Shown here piece after piece: positions 52,434 through 62,009 of a DNA stretch of 64,000 bases. Numbering within the stretch: position 1 is the stretch's first letter; each line of letters begins with the position of its first letter. Below the pieces are notes generated by a model. It worked only from the letters and a program-made list of their open reading frames with translations. It ran no database searches and was not told the origin of the DNA. Origin of the DNA: Nitratidesulfovibrio sp. SRB-5 (GTDB lineage: Bacteria; Desulfobacterota; Desulfovibrionia; Desulfovibrionales; Desulfovibrionaceae); assembly GCF_019931275.1 (NCBI RefSeq), contig NZ_JAIOTY010000001.1:992001-1056000 (forward strand), read 5' to 3'. The translations under genes were made by a program, and so were the position numbers.

Positions 52434-54119
52434 GTGACCTTCGCCGAACTGCCCCTTGACGCCCGCCTGCTGGCCGGGGTGGAAAGCATGGGCTACCATC
52501 TGCCCACCCCCGTGCAGCGCCGGGCCATTCCCGCCGCGCTGTCCGGGCGCGACGTGCTGGCGCTGGCCGCCACCGGCACGGGCAAGACCGCCGCCTACGC
52601 GTTGCCGCTCTTGCAACGCCTGCTGGAAGGGCCGCGCGGGCAGGTGCGGGCGCTGGTGGTGGCCCCCACGCGCGAACTGGCCGAACAGATTCACGACCAT
52701 ATCCGACGGCTGGGCTCCATGACCCGCCTGCGCTCCACCACCATCTACGGCGGGGTGGGCATCATGCCGCAGACCCTGCGGCTGCGCACCGGGGTGGAGA
52801 TCGTGGTGGCCTGTCCCGGGCGGCTGCTGGACCATCTGCGGCGCGGCCACCTGAACCTTTCCGCCCTTGACGTGCTGGTGCTGGACGAGGGCGATTCGCT
52901 GTTCGAACTGGGTTTTCTGGCCGACGTGCGGACGCTGCTGGCCGCCGTGCCCGCGCGGTGCCAGCGCATGCTGTTTTCCGCCACGTTGCCGCAGGCCGTG
53001 CAAGGCCTGGCGGGCGAGGCCCTGCGCGACCCCGTGACCGTCAGCGTGGACGCGCAGGCCCCGGCGGCCACCGTGGACCATGCCCTGTATCCGGTGCCCG
53101 CCCACCTCAAGACCCCGCTGCTGAAGGCCATGCTGCGCGCCCGGCTGCTGCCCGGCGTGGCTGCGCACGCCGGGACGGCCCATGAGCCCGGTATGCCCGG
53201 TATGCCCGATATGCCCGATATGCCCGATATGGCGGACATGCCTGATGACATCGGCGGCGGCATTGATGACGAGGGTGACGACGGCTTTGACACCGACGAA
53301 GGTGGCGCTTTCGCCGGGGATACGGCCGGCGGCCATCCGCCCCTGCATTTCGTCGAGGACGAACCCCTGGCCGGCGCGGTGCTGGTGTTCGTGCGCACCC
53401 GGCACGGGGCGCGCCGCCTGTGGCAGCAACTGGCTTCCACGGGGCTGCGCGTGGGATGCCTGCAAGGCAAGCTTTCGCAGCGGCGGCGCCAGGCGACCCT
53501 GGACGGGTTTCGCACCGGGCGCTACGCCGTGCTGGTGGCCACCGACGTGGCCGCGCGCGGGCTGGACATTTCGCGGGTGACCCACGTGGTGAATTACGAC
53601 GTGCCCGCCACGGCGGACGCCTACATCCACCGCATCGGTCGCACCGGTCGCGCCGCCCGCGCGGGCACGGCCATGACCCTGGTGGCCCCCGGCGACGAGA
53701 CGGCGGTGCGCCACATCGAGCGCGCCCTGGGCGGCCCGGTGACCCGCTGCCGCTTCGAGGGCTTCGACTACGGCGCGACGGCGCGCAGCCCGGAAGGGGC
53801 GCGCCCCGCCTTGCCGCCCCGGCAGGCCCGCCTGCCCGGCGGGCGCAAGCCGCAACTGCAACCCGCCGAGGCCCCGGAACCGCCGCGCCAGCCCGTCCGG
53901 CCCCGTCCGGCCCGCCATGCCGTGCCCCCGGCGGCCCAGGGCGGCGCGCCGCAGCCGCAGGGGCAGCAGGCGGCCAAGTCCGCCCGGCCGCAGCCCGGCC
54001 CCGGCACTTCCGGGCATGCGGGGCAGGATGGGCGCGCCAAGGCCGGTCGGGACGGCATGGGGCGCGAGGGTGGGGGACGTGGCCCTTCCGGCGGCTCCGG
54101 TTCCCACTCCGCAGGCTGA
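52434..54119 (+). CDS. DEAD-box RNA helicase (DEGD variant)
   Basis: About 561 residues. N-terminal RecA domain: TPVQRRAIP (Q motif region), AATGTGKT (45-52), PTRELAEQ, motif II as DEGD (151-154) instead of DEAD, and SATLP. C-terminal domain: ATDVAARGLDI and HRIGRTGRAAR (about 398-408). Between them is an insert (about 243-302) containing MPDMPDMPDM repeats and an acidic stretch. The C-terminal tail (about 445-561) is Pro/Gln/Arg/Gly-rich, as in RNA-binding tails. It unwinds RNA duplexes, perhaps in ribosome assembly or mRNA turnover. GTG at 52434 gives the family N-terminus TFAELPLDARLL; GTG at 52389 is an alternative. Confidence 0.9.
   Translation: MTFAELPLDARLLAGVESMGYHLPTPVQRRAIPAALSGRDVLALAATGTGKTAAYALPLLQRLLEGPRGQVRALVVAPTRELAEQIHDHIRRLGSMTRLRSTTIYGGVGIMPQTLRLRTGVEIVVACPGRLLDHLRRGHLNLSALDVLVLDEGDSLFELGFLADVRTLLAAVPARCQRMLFSATLPQAVQGLAGEALRDPVTVSVDAQAPAATVDHALYPVPAHLKTPLLKAMLRARLLPGVAAHAGTAHEPGMPGMPDMPDMPDMADMPDDIGGGIDDEGDDGFDTDEGGAFAGDTAGGHPPLHFVEDEPLAGAVLVFVRTRHGARRLWQQLASTGLRVGCLQGKLSQRRRQATLDGFRTGRYAVLVATDVAARGLDISRVTHVVNYDVPATADAYIHRIGRTGRAARAGTAMTLVAPGDETAVRHIERALGGPVTRCRFEGFDYGATARSPEGARPALPPRQARLPGGRKPQLQPAEAPEPPRQPVRPRPARHAVPPAAQGGAPQPQGQQAAKSARPQPGPGTSGHAGQDGRAKAGRDGMGREGGGRGPSGGSGSHSAG
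53188..53241. repeat. 9-bp in-frame tandem repeat in the helicase insert
   Basis: GGTATGCCC/GATATGCCC units repeat five to six times and encode MPG/MPD tripeptides. The 9-bp period keeps the frame. Confidence 0.85.
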
Positions 54120-54370
54120 CAGGCATCCCGGCCCGCGCGGAAGCGGCAGGGGGCCGGAACACGATCCGGCGACCCCGGTCCGGCACCCGGCGCATCGGCT
54201 TGAACCACGGCGCGCCCTTTGCTACATCCTGTGTCCTCATGCGGGATCGGAAGGCCGTTTCCGTGCCCGGCAGATCGTGACCGGTCCAAGCGGGCCAACG
54301 CGCACGGCCAGCCGGTCCCCAGAACACGTTTCAATCCGCGTGCCCACGCACGCTTCATCCGGAGGTTCGC

Positions 54371-54862
54371 ATGCCCTCGTTCGACGTGGTCAACAAGGTC
54401 GAGATGCAGGAACTCGACAACGCCGTGAACAACGTGAAGAAGGAAGTGGACACCCGCTACGACTTCCGCAATTCCGTCACCGAAATCGAACTGCATCGCG
54501 GTGACAAGCGCATTCACCTGCTGGCGGGCGATGAAATGAAGATGCGCGCCCTGCAGGACATGCTGCAATCCCACTGCATCCGTCGCAAGGTCGATCCCAA
54601 GTGCCTGGAGTTCAAGGATATCGAGCCGACGTCCAAGGGCCAGGTCAAGCGCGACGTGGTGATCCAGGAAGGCATCACCAAGGATGTCGCCCAGAAGATC
54701 GTCAAGAAGATCAAGGATTCTAAACTGAAAGTGCAGGCCGCCATCCAGGACGACCAGGTGCGCGTGACCGGCAAGAAGATCGACGACCTTCAGGAAGTCA
54801 TCCAGTTGCTGCGGGGGGAGGAGTTTGGCGTGCCTCTTCAGTTCGTCAACATGAAGGCCTAA
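54371..54862 (+). CDS. yajQ: YajQ family nucleotide-binding protein (UPF0234)
   Basis: 163 residues, the family length. Landmarks are [29 protein letters not shown] and [15 protein letters not shown]. Some homologues bind cyclic di-GMP or interact with RNA and tRNA; the role here is not determined. GGAGG precedes the ATG closely. The structured hairpin element B starts right after the stop codon. Confidence 0.94.
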   Translation: MPSFDVVNKVEMQELDNAVNNVKKEVDTRYDFRNSVTEIELHRGDKRIHLLAGDEMKMRALQDMLQSHCIRRKVDPKCLEFKDIEPTSKGQVKRDVVIQEGITKDVAQKIVKKIKDSKLKVQAAIQDDQVRVTGKKIDDLQEVIQLLRGEEFGVPLQFVNMKA

Positions 54863-55005
54863 GGGCTGCCTCCTGATTGTCTTTTTGTCCGTTGGCTTTG
54901 TTAAACTTCGCCTGCCATATCGGTCGAATACGATAAGAGTATACTCCCTCATGGCAGGCTCGTTTTCCTCGCCAACGAACAAAAATCCTAATCAGGAGAC
55001 AACCC
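54863..55005 (+). repeat. Structured hairpin element, copy B
   Basis: Outer arm GGGCTGCCTCCTGATT (54863-54878) pairs with AATCAGGAGACAACCC (54990-55005) with two mismatches. TTTTTGTCCGTTGGC (54882-54896) pairs with GCCAACGAACAAAAA (54971-54985). The inner stem GCCTGCCAT (54910-54918) pairs perfectly with ATGGCAGGC (54951-54959). The apical hairpin is ATAC-loop GATAAGA-GTAT, then ACTCCCTCAT. Same core as copies A and C. Confidence 0.75.
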
Positions 55006-55383
55006 TTGGCGCATCGAGCGCTCCCCGCTGACTGTGCTTCTTCGCTGGCTGCGTTGCGGCACACCCCGGCTTCCTCGACGTAGCGCTGCTACGCCGTCGT
55101 CGCCGTGGCGCACCACGCCTTGCCTTGGGGGCCGCCGCCGCGTTTCGCCATCGCAGGCCGCCCCCTCGCCCTGCCCGGTGCGTGGGCGGAGGCGGGTACT
55201 GGCCTGTGGGCGGAAGATAGTGGTGAGTGGAAGGCGTGTGCTTTCGGGCGTAACAGCCTCAACGTGGTAGATATCCAAAGACAACCGCCCGGATACTTCT
55301 CGTATCCGGGCGGTTGTCTTTGATGTTTTGCAGGCCCCGAGTTGTTTGGGGACGTTCGATGCGGTTGGACCGTTCTCTTCGTA
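55006..55383. other. Gap with imperfect long palindrome and a 20-bp terminator
   Basis: About 380 bp. At about 55040-55135 runs an imperfect palindrome centred on GTAGCGCTGCTAC with flanks GCGGCACACCCCGG and CGTGGCGCACCACG. A long perfect hairpin at 55277-55321 follows. No gene. Confidence 0.55.
55277..55321. terminator. 20-bp perfect hairpin terminator
   Basis: 55277-55296 pairs with 55302-55321 around TTCTC. The genes on both sides converge on it. It is probably bidirectional; no strong T-run. Confidence 0.8.
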
Positions 55384-55782
55384 CTACCCGGCCCGCCCTG
55401 CGCGCACGGCGGCGGCAAAGGTTTCCAGGTCGTTGGGCTGCCCGGGGGTGTGGTCTTCCGGGTAGAGCAGGGCGGACATGTAGAATACGGAATCGATGCG
55501 CAGGGCGTTGGATGCGCTGGAGGCAAAGCGCGACAGTCGGTCGGCGATGGCCTCGCGCTCGTGCCCCTCGAACTGGGGCAGCAGGTCGCGGGCACGGTCG
55601 GGCAGAGATGCCAGCAGTTGCGCCTTGCGGCGCATCAGGTCGCGGTAGGCGTCCTGGTCCTCGTTCCGGTGCAGCGCCTGTTCGGCCTCGTGTTCGATGT
55701 CGCGCACGGCGGCGGCCATTTGGTCAAGCCAGAGTCCAAGGGCTTCGCGTCCCTTGCGGGCGTCGGGTTCGGTGGCGGGCAT
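55384..55782 (-). CDS. Small alpha-helical protein of unknown function
   Basis: 132 residues. Highly helical and charged: GLWLDQMAAAVRDIEHEAE, AYRDLMRRKAQLLASLPDRA, then FASSASNALRIDSVFYMSAL. No domain is recognised. It may be a coiled-coil accessory protein. ATG 55782 is chosen because AGGAGG lies eight bases upstream; GTG 55791 abuts that site. It is downstream of the MCP gene on the same strand, separated by a hairpin at 55920-55948. Confidence 0.7.
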   Translation of the reverse strand: MPATEPDARKGREALGLWLDQMAAAVRDIEHEAEQALHRNEDQDAYRDLMRRKAQLLASLPDRARDLLPQFEGHEREAIADRLSRFASSASNALRIDSVFYMSALLYPEDHTPGQPNDLETFAAAVRAGRAG

Positions 55783-55919
55783 GGATGGCACCTCCTGTTA
55801 TGGCCTTAGTACCCTTGTGCAGGTCGGGGCGCAAGGGTTGCGTCCCGCGCCTTGGGCCGTACTCCCTGGGCCGAGGCGGGGGCAGGCTCGCGGAGAGGGA
55901 CGGCGAACCGGATTGCAAA

Positions 55920-55948
55920 GGGGCGGGGCGTTGCGTGCGCCCCGCCCC
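55920..55948. terminator. GC-rich hairpin between MCP and small gene
   Basis: GGGGCGGGGC-type arm pairs with GCCCCGCCCC across about nine bases. It probably ends MCP transcription (minus strand); the T-run is poor. Confidence 0.6.
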
Positions 55949-56014
55949 TCTTGTGTGGCTGATCTGGCTGATGGATGCACGCGGGGGCGGCGCCCCGGCG
56001 GCTTGTCGCGCGGC

Positions 56015-58036
56015 CTAGCGCCGCAGTTCCAGCCGCACGCCCCTGCCCGACGTGCCGCCCAATGCTCCGCCGGACATTTGCGAATCGTGGGCGTCGCGCC
56101 GGTAGGAAGCGCTTTTGAAGAAGTCGCACTTGGCGCAGTTGCCGATCTTCTTGGCAAAGGTTTCCTGGATGCTGCCGCCGCAGAAGGTGCCGGTAACCCC
56201 GGCACAGCTGAAGCCGTGGTCGGGCCAGGCGGGGCAGATGCCCATTTCCTTTTCCTTGGCGCCCCCCTTTTCGCGTCCGCACTTCTTGAATTCCCAGCAG
56301 GGCACGGCCTTGCCCGCCATGGCGGCTTCGGTCGCGTCGTCGGCCTCGCCGGTGGCGGTAATGCGCGCGACGGTGCGCGAAAGGTCGCTGGAACGCCCGG
56401 CCAGGCTGAAGATGTCCTGCGCGGCATGGTTCATCATGTCCATGGTGCGCCCGGCAATGCCGGTAATGGCCTCCACAGCGCGGTTGATCTCGGCGGATGT
56501 GGCCGACTGCTGCTCTGCGGCGGTGGCGATGGACTGCACCTGGATGCTGGTGTTGTCGGTAAGGGCAAGGATTTCCGACAGCGCGGTGCCGGAATCCTGG
56601 GCGCGGCGGGCGGCCTCGTTGACGGCGGCGCGGGCTCCGTCCATCTCGCGGGCGGCTGCGCGCGAGCTTTGCTGGATGCCGGTAATCACCTCGCTCACCT
56701 CGCGGGTGGCGTTCATGGTCTTTTCGGCCAGCTTGCGCACTTCGTCGGCGACGACGGCGAATCCGCGCCCGGCGTCACCGGCGCGGGCAGCTTCGATGGC
56801 GGCGTTCAGCGCCAGCAGGTTGGTCTGGTCGGCGATGTCGGAAATGACGTTCATCACCTGGCCGATGTTGCCCGCCTGCGTGTCCAGCGCGCCCACGCGT
56901 TCTGCCAGCTGGCCGATGACCTGCTCCACGCCGTCGATGTGCGCCACCAGTTCGTTCACCTGCCGGGCGCCATCCATGCTGCGGCGGCGGGTTTCGGCGG
57001 CCTGGTCGGCGGCGTGGGCCGCGTTGCGGGCCACTTCCATGACCGTGGCGTTCATCTGTTCCATGGCGGTGGCGGTTTCCGCCGTGCGCTCCTGCTGGCT
57101 GCCCGCCCCCGCGTTGGCTTCCTGGATCAGGGTGGCCAGGTCTTCCGCGGCGCGGGTCACTTCGCCAGCCGCCGACATGGAATCGGCGGCAAAGCGTTCG
57201 ATGCGCGACGACGTGCTGGCCAGGGTACACTGCGCGGCGCGCAGCCGGGTCATGTCGCGCAGCAGCACGAAGCTGCCGTGGGCGCGGCCCGCTGTGTCGG
57301 TGATGGGGCAGGCGGACACCGCAAGGTGGATCAGGCAGGATGCGCCGGGGGCCGCGCCGTTGCCCGTTGTCCCGCAGGCCAGGGGGATGACCAGTTCGCC
57401 CTTGGCGGCGCGGCACTCGCGGATGTTGCGCAGCAGTTCCGTTCCGGCTTTGTCCGTGGGGGCGGGACGCAGGCCCACGGCGTCAAGGGTTCCGGGGAGG
57501 GCGACGGGTGATGTGGTGCCTGTGTCGAGCAGGGCCAGCAGGGCCGACGAGGCGCAGGTGACCATGCCCTTGGCGTCCAGCAGCAGGTAGGGGACGGCAT
57601 CGTCCGGGTGATTGGCGGCAGTGGGGGCGGCCTGTCCACCTTGTCCGGCCTGTCCGGCCTGTCTGGCTTGCCCGGCCTGTCTGGTCTCTCCATCAAGGGC
57701 TTCCAGCATGGCCTGCCCGGCGGCGGCATTGCGCAGTGCCTCGTCGCGCAGGGCGGCTATGGCGGCGGCGGCTTCGGCCAGGGCGGCGGGTGTGCTTCCG
57801 GCGGCGGGGCCGAGGCCCTTCAGCGCTGCATCGTGCAGCAGGCGTGCGTCGGCCGCCTGTCCGCGTGCACGGCACACCAGCATGCCGACTGCGGCGATGC
57901 ACGCCACAGCCAAAGTGGCGATGCCGTGCAATACGGAAAACGTGCCGGATACAAGCGGCACCAGGGCAGCCACACTGGCCGCGAGAAGGCCGGTGGCCAT
58001 GGCACAGAACAATGCTTGTGAAGAAACGTGGCGCAT
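56015..58036 (-). CDS. Methyl-accepting chemotaxis protein with C-terminal Cys/Trp domain
   Basis: 673 residues. Two N-terminal membrane helices (about 5-50) with almost no periplasmic domain are followed by a cytoplasmic PAS-like domain (about 140-250, [20 protein letters not shown]). The MCP signalling domain (about 290-560) has the hairpin tip [16 protein letters not shown]. The C-terminus adds a Cys/Trp module: [41 protein letters not shown], a two-CW-type domain seen in Desulfovibrio receptors, possibly redox or metal sensing. HAMP is not obvious. A QAGQAGQ repeat (about 105-125) precedes the PAS part. Divergent from the ABC-F gene. Confidence 0.9.
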   Translation of the reverse strand: MRHVSSQALFCAMATGLLAASVAALVPLVSGTFSVLHGIATLAVACIAAVGMLVCRARGQAADARLLHDAALKGLGPAAGSTPAALAEAAAAIAALRDEALRNAAAGQAMLEALDGETRQAGQARQAGQAGQGGQAAPTAANHPDDAVPYLLLDAKGMVTCASSALLALLDTGTTSPVALPGTLDAVGLRPAPTDKAGTELLRNIRECRAAKGELVIPLACGTTGNGAAPGASCLIHLAVSACPITDTAGRAHGSFVLLRDMTRLRAAQCTLASTSSRIERFAADSMSAAGEVTRAAEDLATLIQEANAGAGSQQERTAETATAMEQMNATVMEVARNAAHAADQAAETRRRSMDGARQVNELVAHIDGVEQVIGQLAERVGALDTQAGNIGQVMNVISDIADQTNLLALNAAIEAARAGDAGRGFAVVADEVRKLAEKTMNATREVSEVITGIQQSSRAAAREMDGARAAVNEAARRAQDSGTALSEILALTDNTSIQVQSIATAAEQQSATSAEINRAVEAITGIAGRTMDMMNHAAQDIFSLAGRSSDLSRTVARITATGEADDATEAAMAGKAVPCWEFKKCGREKGGAKEKEMGICPAWPDHGFSCAGVTGTFCGGSIQETFAKKIGNCAKCDFFKSASYRRDAHDSQMSGGALGGTSGRGVRLELRR

Positions 58037-58359
58037 GGATACCCCATGGGATTGTGGCGTGCGCGCCATTTCCCATGGCGCTTGATGCGGCGGTAGTGCT
58101 GCGTCTATCTCTTGCCGTGCGCACATGTCAATGTTAGCACATATTTACGCATGCTTTTGTGTTGCAATGATAACATTCCGGTATCGCAGAGTTTTGTGGA
58201 CTTGTTTTGTCCGGCTTGCTCAGGGGGCGGTTGCGCGCTAGACTGATTGATTGAACGCTATATCCGGTTGTTGGCGGACTCTTTTCGGACATTTGTTCGG
58301 AGATGCGTTTTTTTGTCCGGTATTTTTGCGGAAACATATATTTCTGGTGGGATACGCGC
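58037..58359. other. Divergent AT-rich promoter region (MCP / ABC-F)
   Basis: 323 bp, AT-rich around 58130-58350. I looked for a sigma-28 motif (TAAA-N15-GCCGATAA) on the MCP side and saw none. No gene. Confidence 0.5.
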
Positions 58360-60351
58360 ATGGCATTGCTGGGCATTCAGGACGTCACGCTCAACCTCGG
58401 CACCGGCAAGCTGCTGGACGGGGCCAACCTGCACGTGGAGCAGGGCGAACGCATCTGTCTTGTGGGGCGCAACGGCGCGGGCAAATCGACGCTGTTGCGG
58501 CTGATGGCCGGTGACCTGCGCCCCGACGCGGGCGAGGTGGTGCGCACGCCGGGTTTGCGCTTTGGCAGCATGCCGCAGGAGGTGCCGGTGGACATGACCG
58601 GCCCGGTGTTCGGCATAGTGGCGGGGGGACTTGGACCCGAGGGCGAGGCGCTGGCCGCCTTTCACGTGCTGGAGGCCGCGCGCGAGGCGGGCCGCCCCGT
58701 GGATGAGGCCGCCCTGGCGGCGGCGCGGCGCGGGCTGGAATCGGGCGAAGGGTGGGAGCATTACGGCGACGTGGTGTCCGTGTGCAACCACCTGCGTCTG
58801 GACCCGGAACGAGAGTTCTCCACCCTGTCCGGCGGGCGCAAGCGCCGGGTGCTGCTGGCCCGCGCGCTGGTAGCGTCGCAGGATCTGCTGCTGGACGAAC
58901 CCACCAACCACATCGACATCGACACCATCGCCTGGCTGGAAGATTATCTGATGCGCCGCGCGCGCACGCTGGTGTTCGTCTCGCACGACCGGGCCTTCGT
59001 GCGCCGTCTGGCCACCCGCATCGTGGAGGTGGACCGGGGCAAGCTGCATTCCTATGCCTGCGGGTACGACCAGTATCAGGAGCAGCGCGAGGCCCGGCTG
59101 GAGAACGAGGAACGCCAGTTCGCCCTGTTCGACAAGAAGCTGGCCCAGGAAGAGGCCTGGGTGCGCCAGGGCATCAAGGCCCGGCGCACCCGCAACATGG
59201 GCCGGGTGCGCGCCCTGTACGCCCTGCGCGAGGAACGCGCCCGCCGCCGCGAACGGCAGGGCGGGGTGGCCATGCTGGCGCAGGAGGCGGAACGCTCTGG
59301 CAAGCTGGTCATCGAGGCGCGCAACGTGTGCTTCGCCCACGAGAACGCCAGGTCGGTGCTGCGCGACTTTTCGGCGCTGATCCAGCGCGGCGACCGGGTG
59401 GGGCTGATCGGCCCCAACGGCTCCGGCAAGACCACCCTGCTGCGCCTGCTGCTGGGCCAGCTTGTTCCCCATTCCGGCGAGGTGCGCCACGGCACCCGGC
59501 TGGAAATCGCCTATTTCGACCAGTTGCGCACGGCGCTGGACGGCGAGAAGTCGGTCATGGACAACGTGGCCGAGGGCGCGGACACCATAGAGGTCAACGG
59601 CAACCGCCGCCACGTGGCCGGGTACCTGCGCGATTTCCTGTTCGAGCCGGACCGGCTGCGCCTGCCCGCCAAGGTATTGTCCGGCGGCGAGCGCAACCGC
59701 CTGCTGCTGGCCAAGCTGTTCACCCGGCCCTCCAACCTGCTGGTGCTGGACGAACCCACCAACGACCTGGACGTGGAAACGCTGGATCTGCTGGAGGAAC
59801 TGCTGGCCGAATACCAGGGCACCGTGCTGCTGGTGAGCCATGACCGCGCGTTCCTTGACGACGTGGTGACCAGCACCCTGGCCTTCGACGACGACGGCAA
59901 CGTGCGCGAGTACGTGGGCGGCTACACCGACTGGCTGCGCCAGCGCCCGAAGCCGGTAGCCGATGCCGCCGGAAAGGATGGCGCCAGTGGCGAGGCCGCC
60001 CCCCGCAGGAACGGGGAGGGCGACGGCCCGGGCAACGGACAGGCGGACAACTCCGCTGGCCCCGGTTCCGGTACCGCCCAGATTCGCAAGCTGACCTTCA
60101 AGGAACAGCGCGAACTGGCCGGGCTGCGCGAGGAACTGGCGGCGCTGCCCGGCAATCTGGACGCGCTGGAGCGCGAACAGGCCACGCTGGAAGCCCGACT
60201 GGCCGAGCCGGACTTCTTCACCACCGATCCGGAGGGCTTCAACGCCGCCGCCGCGCGGGTCACCGCGCTGGAAGGCGAGCAGACCGCCCTGCTGGAACGC
60301 TGGGAAGTGGCGGAGGCGCGCATCGCGGAACTGGCCCAATTTCGTGAGTAG
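58360..60351 (+). CDS. uup: ABC-F family ATPase (Uup type)
   Basis: 663 residues with no membrane domain. Two ATPase domains: Walker A GRNGAGKST (about 36-44) and GPNGSGKTT (about 350-358), signatures LSGGRKRR and LSGGERNR, Walker B LLLDEPTNHID and LVLDEPTNDLD. A C-terminal coiled coil (about 585-660, QRELAGLREELAALPGNLDA) is preceded by a Gly/Ala/Asp-rich linker, which fits Uup rather than EttA. ABC-F proteins act on the ribosome; Uup also affects genome stability. The ATG at 58360 follows GGTGGGA. Confidence 0.92.
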   Translation: MALLGIQDVTLNLGTGKLLDGANLHVEQGERICLVGRNGAGKSTLLRLMAGDLRPDAGEVVRTPGLRFGSMPQEVPVDMTGPVFGIVAGGLGPEGEALAAFHVLEAAREAGRPVDEAALAAARRGLESGEGWEHYGDVVSVCNHLRLDPEREFSTLSGGRKRRVLLARALVASQDLLLDEPTNHIDIDTIAWLEDYLMRRARTLVFVSHDRAFVRRLATRIVEVDRGKLHSYACGYDQYQEQREARLENEERQFALFDKKLAQEEAWVRQGIKARRTRNMGRVRALYALREERARRRERQGGVAMLAQEAERSGKLVIEARNVCFAHENARSVLRDFSALIQRGDRVGLIGPNGSGKTTLLRLLLGQLVPHSGEVRHGTRLEIAYFDQLRTALDGEKSVMDNVAEGADTIEVNGNRRHVAGYLRDFLFEPDRLRLPAKVLSGGERNRLLLAKLFTRPSNLLVLDEPTNDLDVETLDLLEELLAEYQGTVLLVSHDRAFLDDVVTSTLAFDDDGNVREYVGGYTDWLRQRPKPVADAAGKDGASGEAAPRRNGEGDGPGNGQADNSAGPGSGTAQIRKLTFKEQRELAGLREELAALPGNLDALEREQATLEARLAEPDFFTTDPEGFNAAAARVTALEGEQTALLERWEVAEARIAELAQFRE

Positions 60352-60527
60352 CCGTGAATGACCGCGAATAAGCGGCGCGGCATGATATTCCGGGGACGCC
60401 CGCGCCAGTTCGTCTGGACACGCGGCGTCCCCGTCCCTATCTGCACGGTCCGCCGTCACGCGCAGGCCCGCGAGGCGGGCTTCCTCTCGTCCGGTCCCGG
60501 TACCCGGACACATCACACTGCATGCAT

Positions 60528-60549
60528 CGGCCCGGCAGCCGCCGGGCCG
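60528..60549 (+). promoter_or_regulatory. Hairpin in the leader of the nhaC-like gene
   Basis: CGGCCCGGC (60528-60536) pairs perfectly with GCCGGGCCG (60541-60549) around AGCC. It ends five bases before the ribosome site AAGGA (60554-60558), so it might slow translation or end upstream transcripts. Confidence 0.4.
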
Positions 60550-60565
60550 GAATAAGGATATCGCC

Positions 60566-61972
60566 ATGTCCCCGACGTCTCCAGTTGCCGCGCCCCTGCA
60601 TCAGCCCGCCCCCAACCCCGTGGCCCTGCTGCCGCTGTTCCTGTTCCTGGTTCTGTTCATTGGTGCCGGGCTGGCCCTTGGCGCCGCCGGAACGGAGATG
60701 GCCTTCTACCAGCTGTCGCCCACGGTGGCCATTCTGCCCGCCATCGCCCTGGCCCTGGTCCTGCGCGAAAAGGACCCGGCCACGGCGGCCCGGTCCGGCG
60801 GCCTGACCCGGCGGGTCAACGTCTTTCTGTCCGGCGCGGGCGAGATCAACATCGTCACCATGTGCGTCATCTACCTGCTGGCCGGTGGCTTTGCCTCGGT
60901 GGCGTCGGCCATCGGCGGGGTGGAATCCACGGTGAACCTGGGGCTGTCGCTGGTGCCGCAACGGCTGGTGCTGCCGGGGTTGTTCGTCATTTCGGCCTTC
61001 GTGGCCACGGCCATGGGCACCTCCATGGGCACCATCGCCGCCGTGGGGCCCATCGCGGCGGGCGTGGCCGCCCAGACCGGCATGGATGCCGCGCTGCTCA
61101 TGGGCGCGGTGGTGGGCGGGGCCATGTTCGGCGACAACCTGTCCATGATCTCCGACACCACCATCGCGGCCACGCGCACCCAAGGCTGCGACATGCGCGA
61201 CAAGTTCCGCATGAACTTCGCCATTGCGCTGCCCGCCGCGCTGCTGGCCGTGGCGGTGCTCTGGCTGGCGGGCGATGCGGGCCGGGCCGCCGCGCCCGGC
61301 GATTACCGCGTGATCACGGTGCTGCCCTACGTGGCCATTCTGGCCATGGCGCTTTCGGGCATGAACGTGTTCGCCGTGCTGTTCGCGGGCATCGCCCTGG
61401 CGGGCGGCGTGGGCATGGCCGTGGTGGACGGTTACACGCCGCTGAAATTCGCCCAGGACATCTACAAGGGCTTTACCGGCATGCACGAGATTCTCGTGCT
61501 GTCCATGCTCATGGGCGGCCTTGGCGAACTCATCCGCTATCAGGGCGGGGTGGCCTGGCTGCTGGCCGCCGTGCGCCGGTTCATCGACCGGCCCGGCGAA
61601 CGCGGCGGAGCCGCCGCCCGCACCGGAGAAGCGGGCATTTCCGGCCTGGTGGCCGTGGCCGACCTGTGCACCGCCAACAACACCGTGGCCATCATCCTGA
61701 CCGGGGGCATGGCCCGCGAGATCGCCGCCACCTCCGGCGTGGACCCGCGCCGCAGTGCCAGCCTGCTGGACATCTTCTCGTGCGTGGTGCAGGGGCTGGC
61801 CCCGCACGCGGCGCAGGTGCTGCTGGCCGGGTCCATCGCGGGCATCTCTCCCGTGGCGGTGCTGTCGGCCAACTATTACTGCCTGTTGCTGGGCGCGGCG
61901 GGTGTGCTGGCCATTCTTACCGGGCTGCCGCGCGCCCCGCGTACGGTGGCGTCCGGGGGCGAGCGGGCGTAG
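60566..61972 (+). CDS. nhaC: Na+/H+ antiporter NhaC-family membrane protein
   Basis: 468 residues, about 11 membrane helices. Family landmarks are MGTSMGTIAAVGPIAAGVA, GAVVGGAMFGDNLSMISDTT and VADLCTANNTVAIIL. The conserved Asp in FGDNLSMISD is the expected ion-binding residue. It exchanges sodium for protons, or perhaps malate/lactate as in MleN; the substrate cannot be settled here. AAGGA is seven bases before the ATG. It is preceded by the ABC-F gene (214-bp gap). Confidence 0.88.
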   Translation: MSPTSPVAAPLHQPAPNPVALLPLFLFLVLFIGAGLALGAAGTEMAFYQLSPTVAILPAIALALVLREKDPATAARSGGLTRRVNVFLSGAGEINIVTMCVIYLLAGGFASVASAIGGVESTVNLGLSLVPQRLVLPGLFVISAFVATAMGTSMGTIAAVGPIAAGVAAQTGMDAALLMGAVVGGAMFGDNLSMISDTTIAATRTQGCDMRDKFRMNFAIALPAALLAVAVLWLAGDAGRAAAPGDYRVITVLPYVAILAMALSGMNVFAVLFAGIALAGGVGMAVVDGYTPLKFAQDIYKGFTGMHEILVLSMLMGGLGELIRYQGGVAWLLAAVRRFIDRPGERGGAAARTGEAGISGLVAVADLCTANNTVAIILTGGMAREIAATSGVDPRRSASLLDIFSCVVQGLAPHAAQVLLAGSIAGISPVAVLSANYYCLLLGAAGVLAILTGLPRAPRTVASGGERA

Positions 61973-61973
61973 G

Positions 61974-62009
61974 CTGCCAGATCTGCCAGATCTGCCAGAT
62001 CCGCCAGTG
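61974..62009. repeat. 9-bp tandem repeat directly after the nhaC stop codon
   Basis: CTGCCAGAT occurs three times (61974-62000), then CCGCCAGTG. It starts two bases past the TAG. Confidence 0.9.

Noticed and set aside
58134-58376. 80-codon minus-strand open frame in the MCP/ABC-F gap
   Set aside because: It overlaps the divergent promoter region and the ABC-F start, and has no recognisable domain.
58258-60567. A 769-codon minus-strand open frame opposite the ABC-F gene
   Set aside because: Same artefact; the plus-strand ABC-F motifs are unambiguous.
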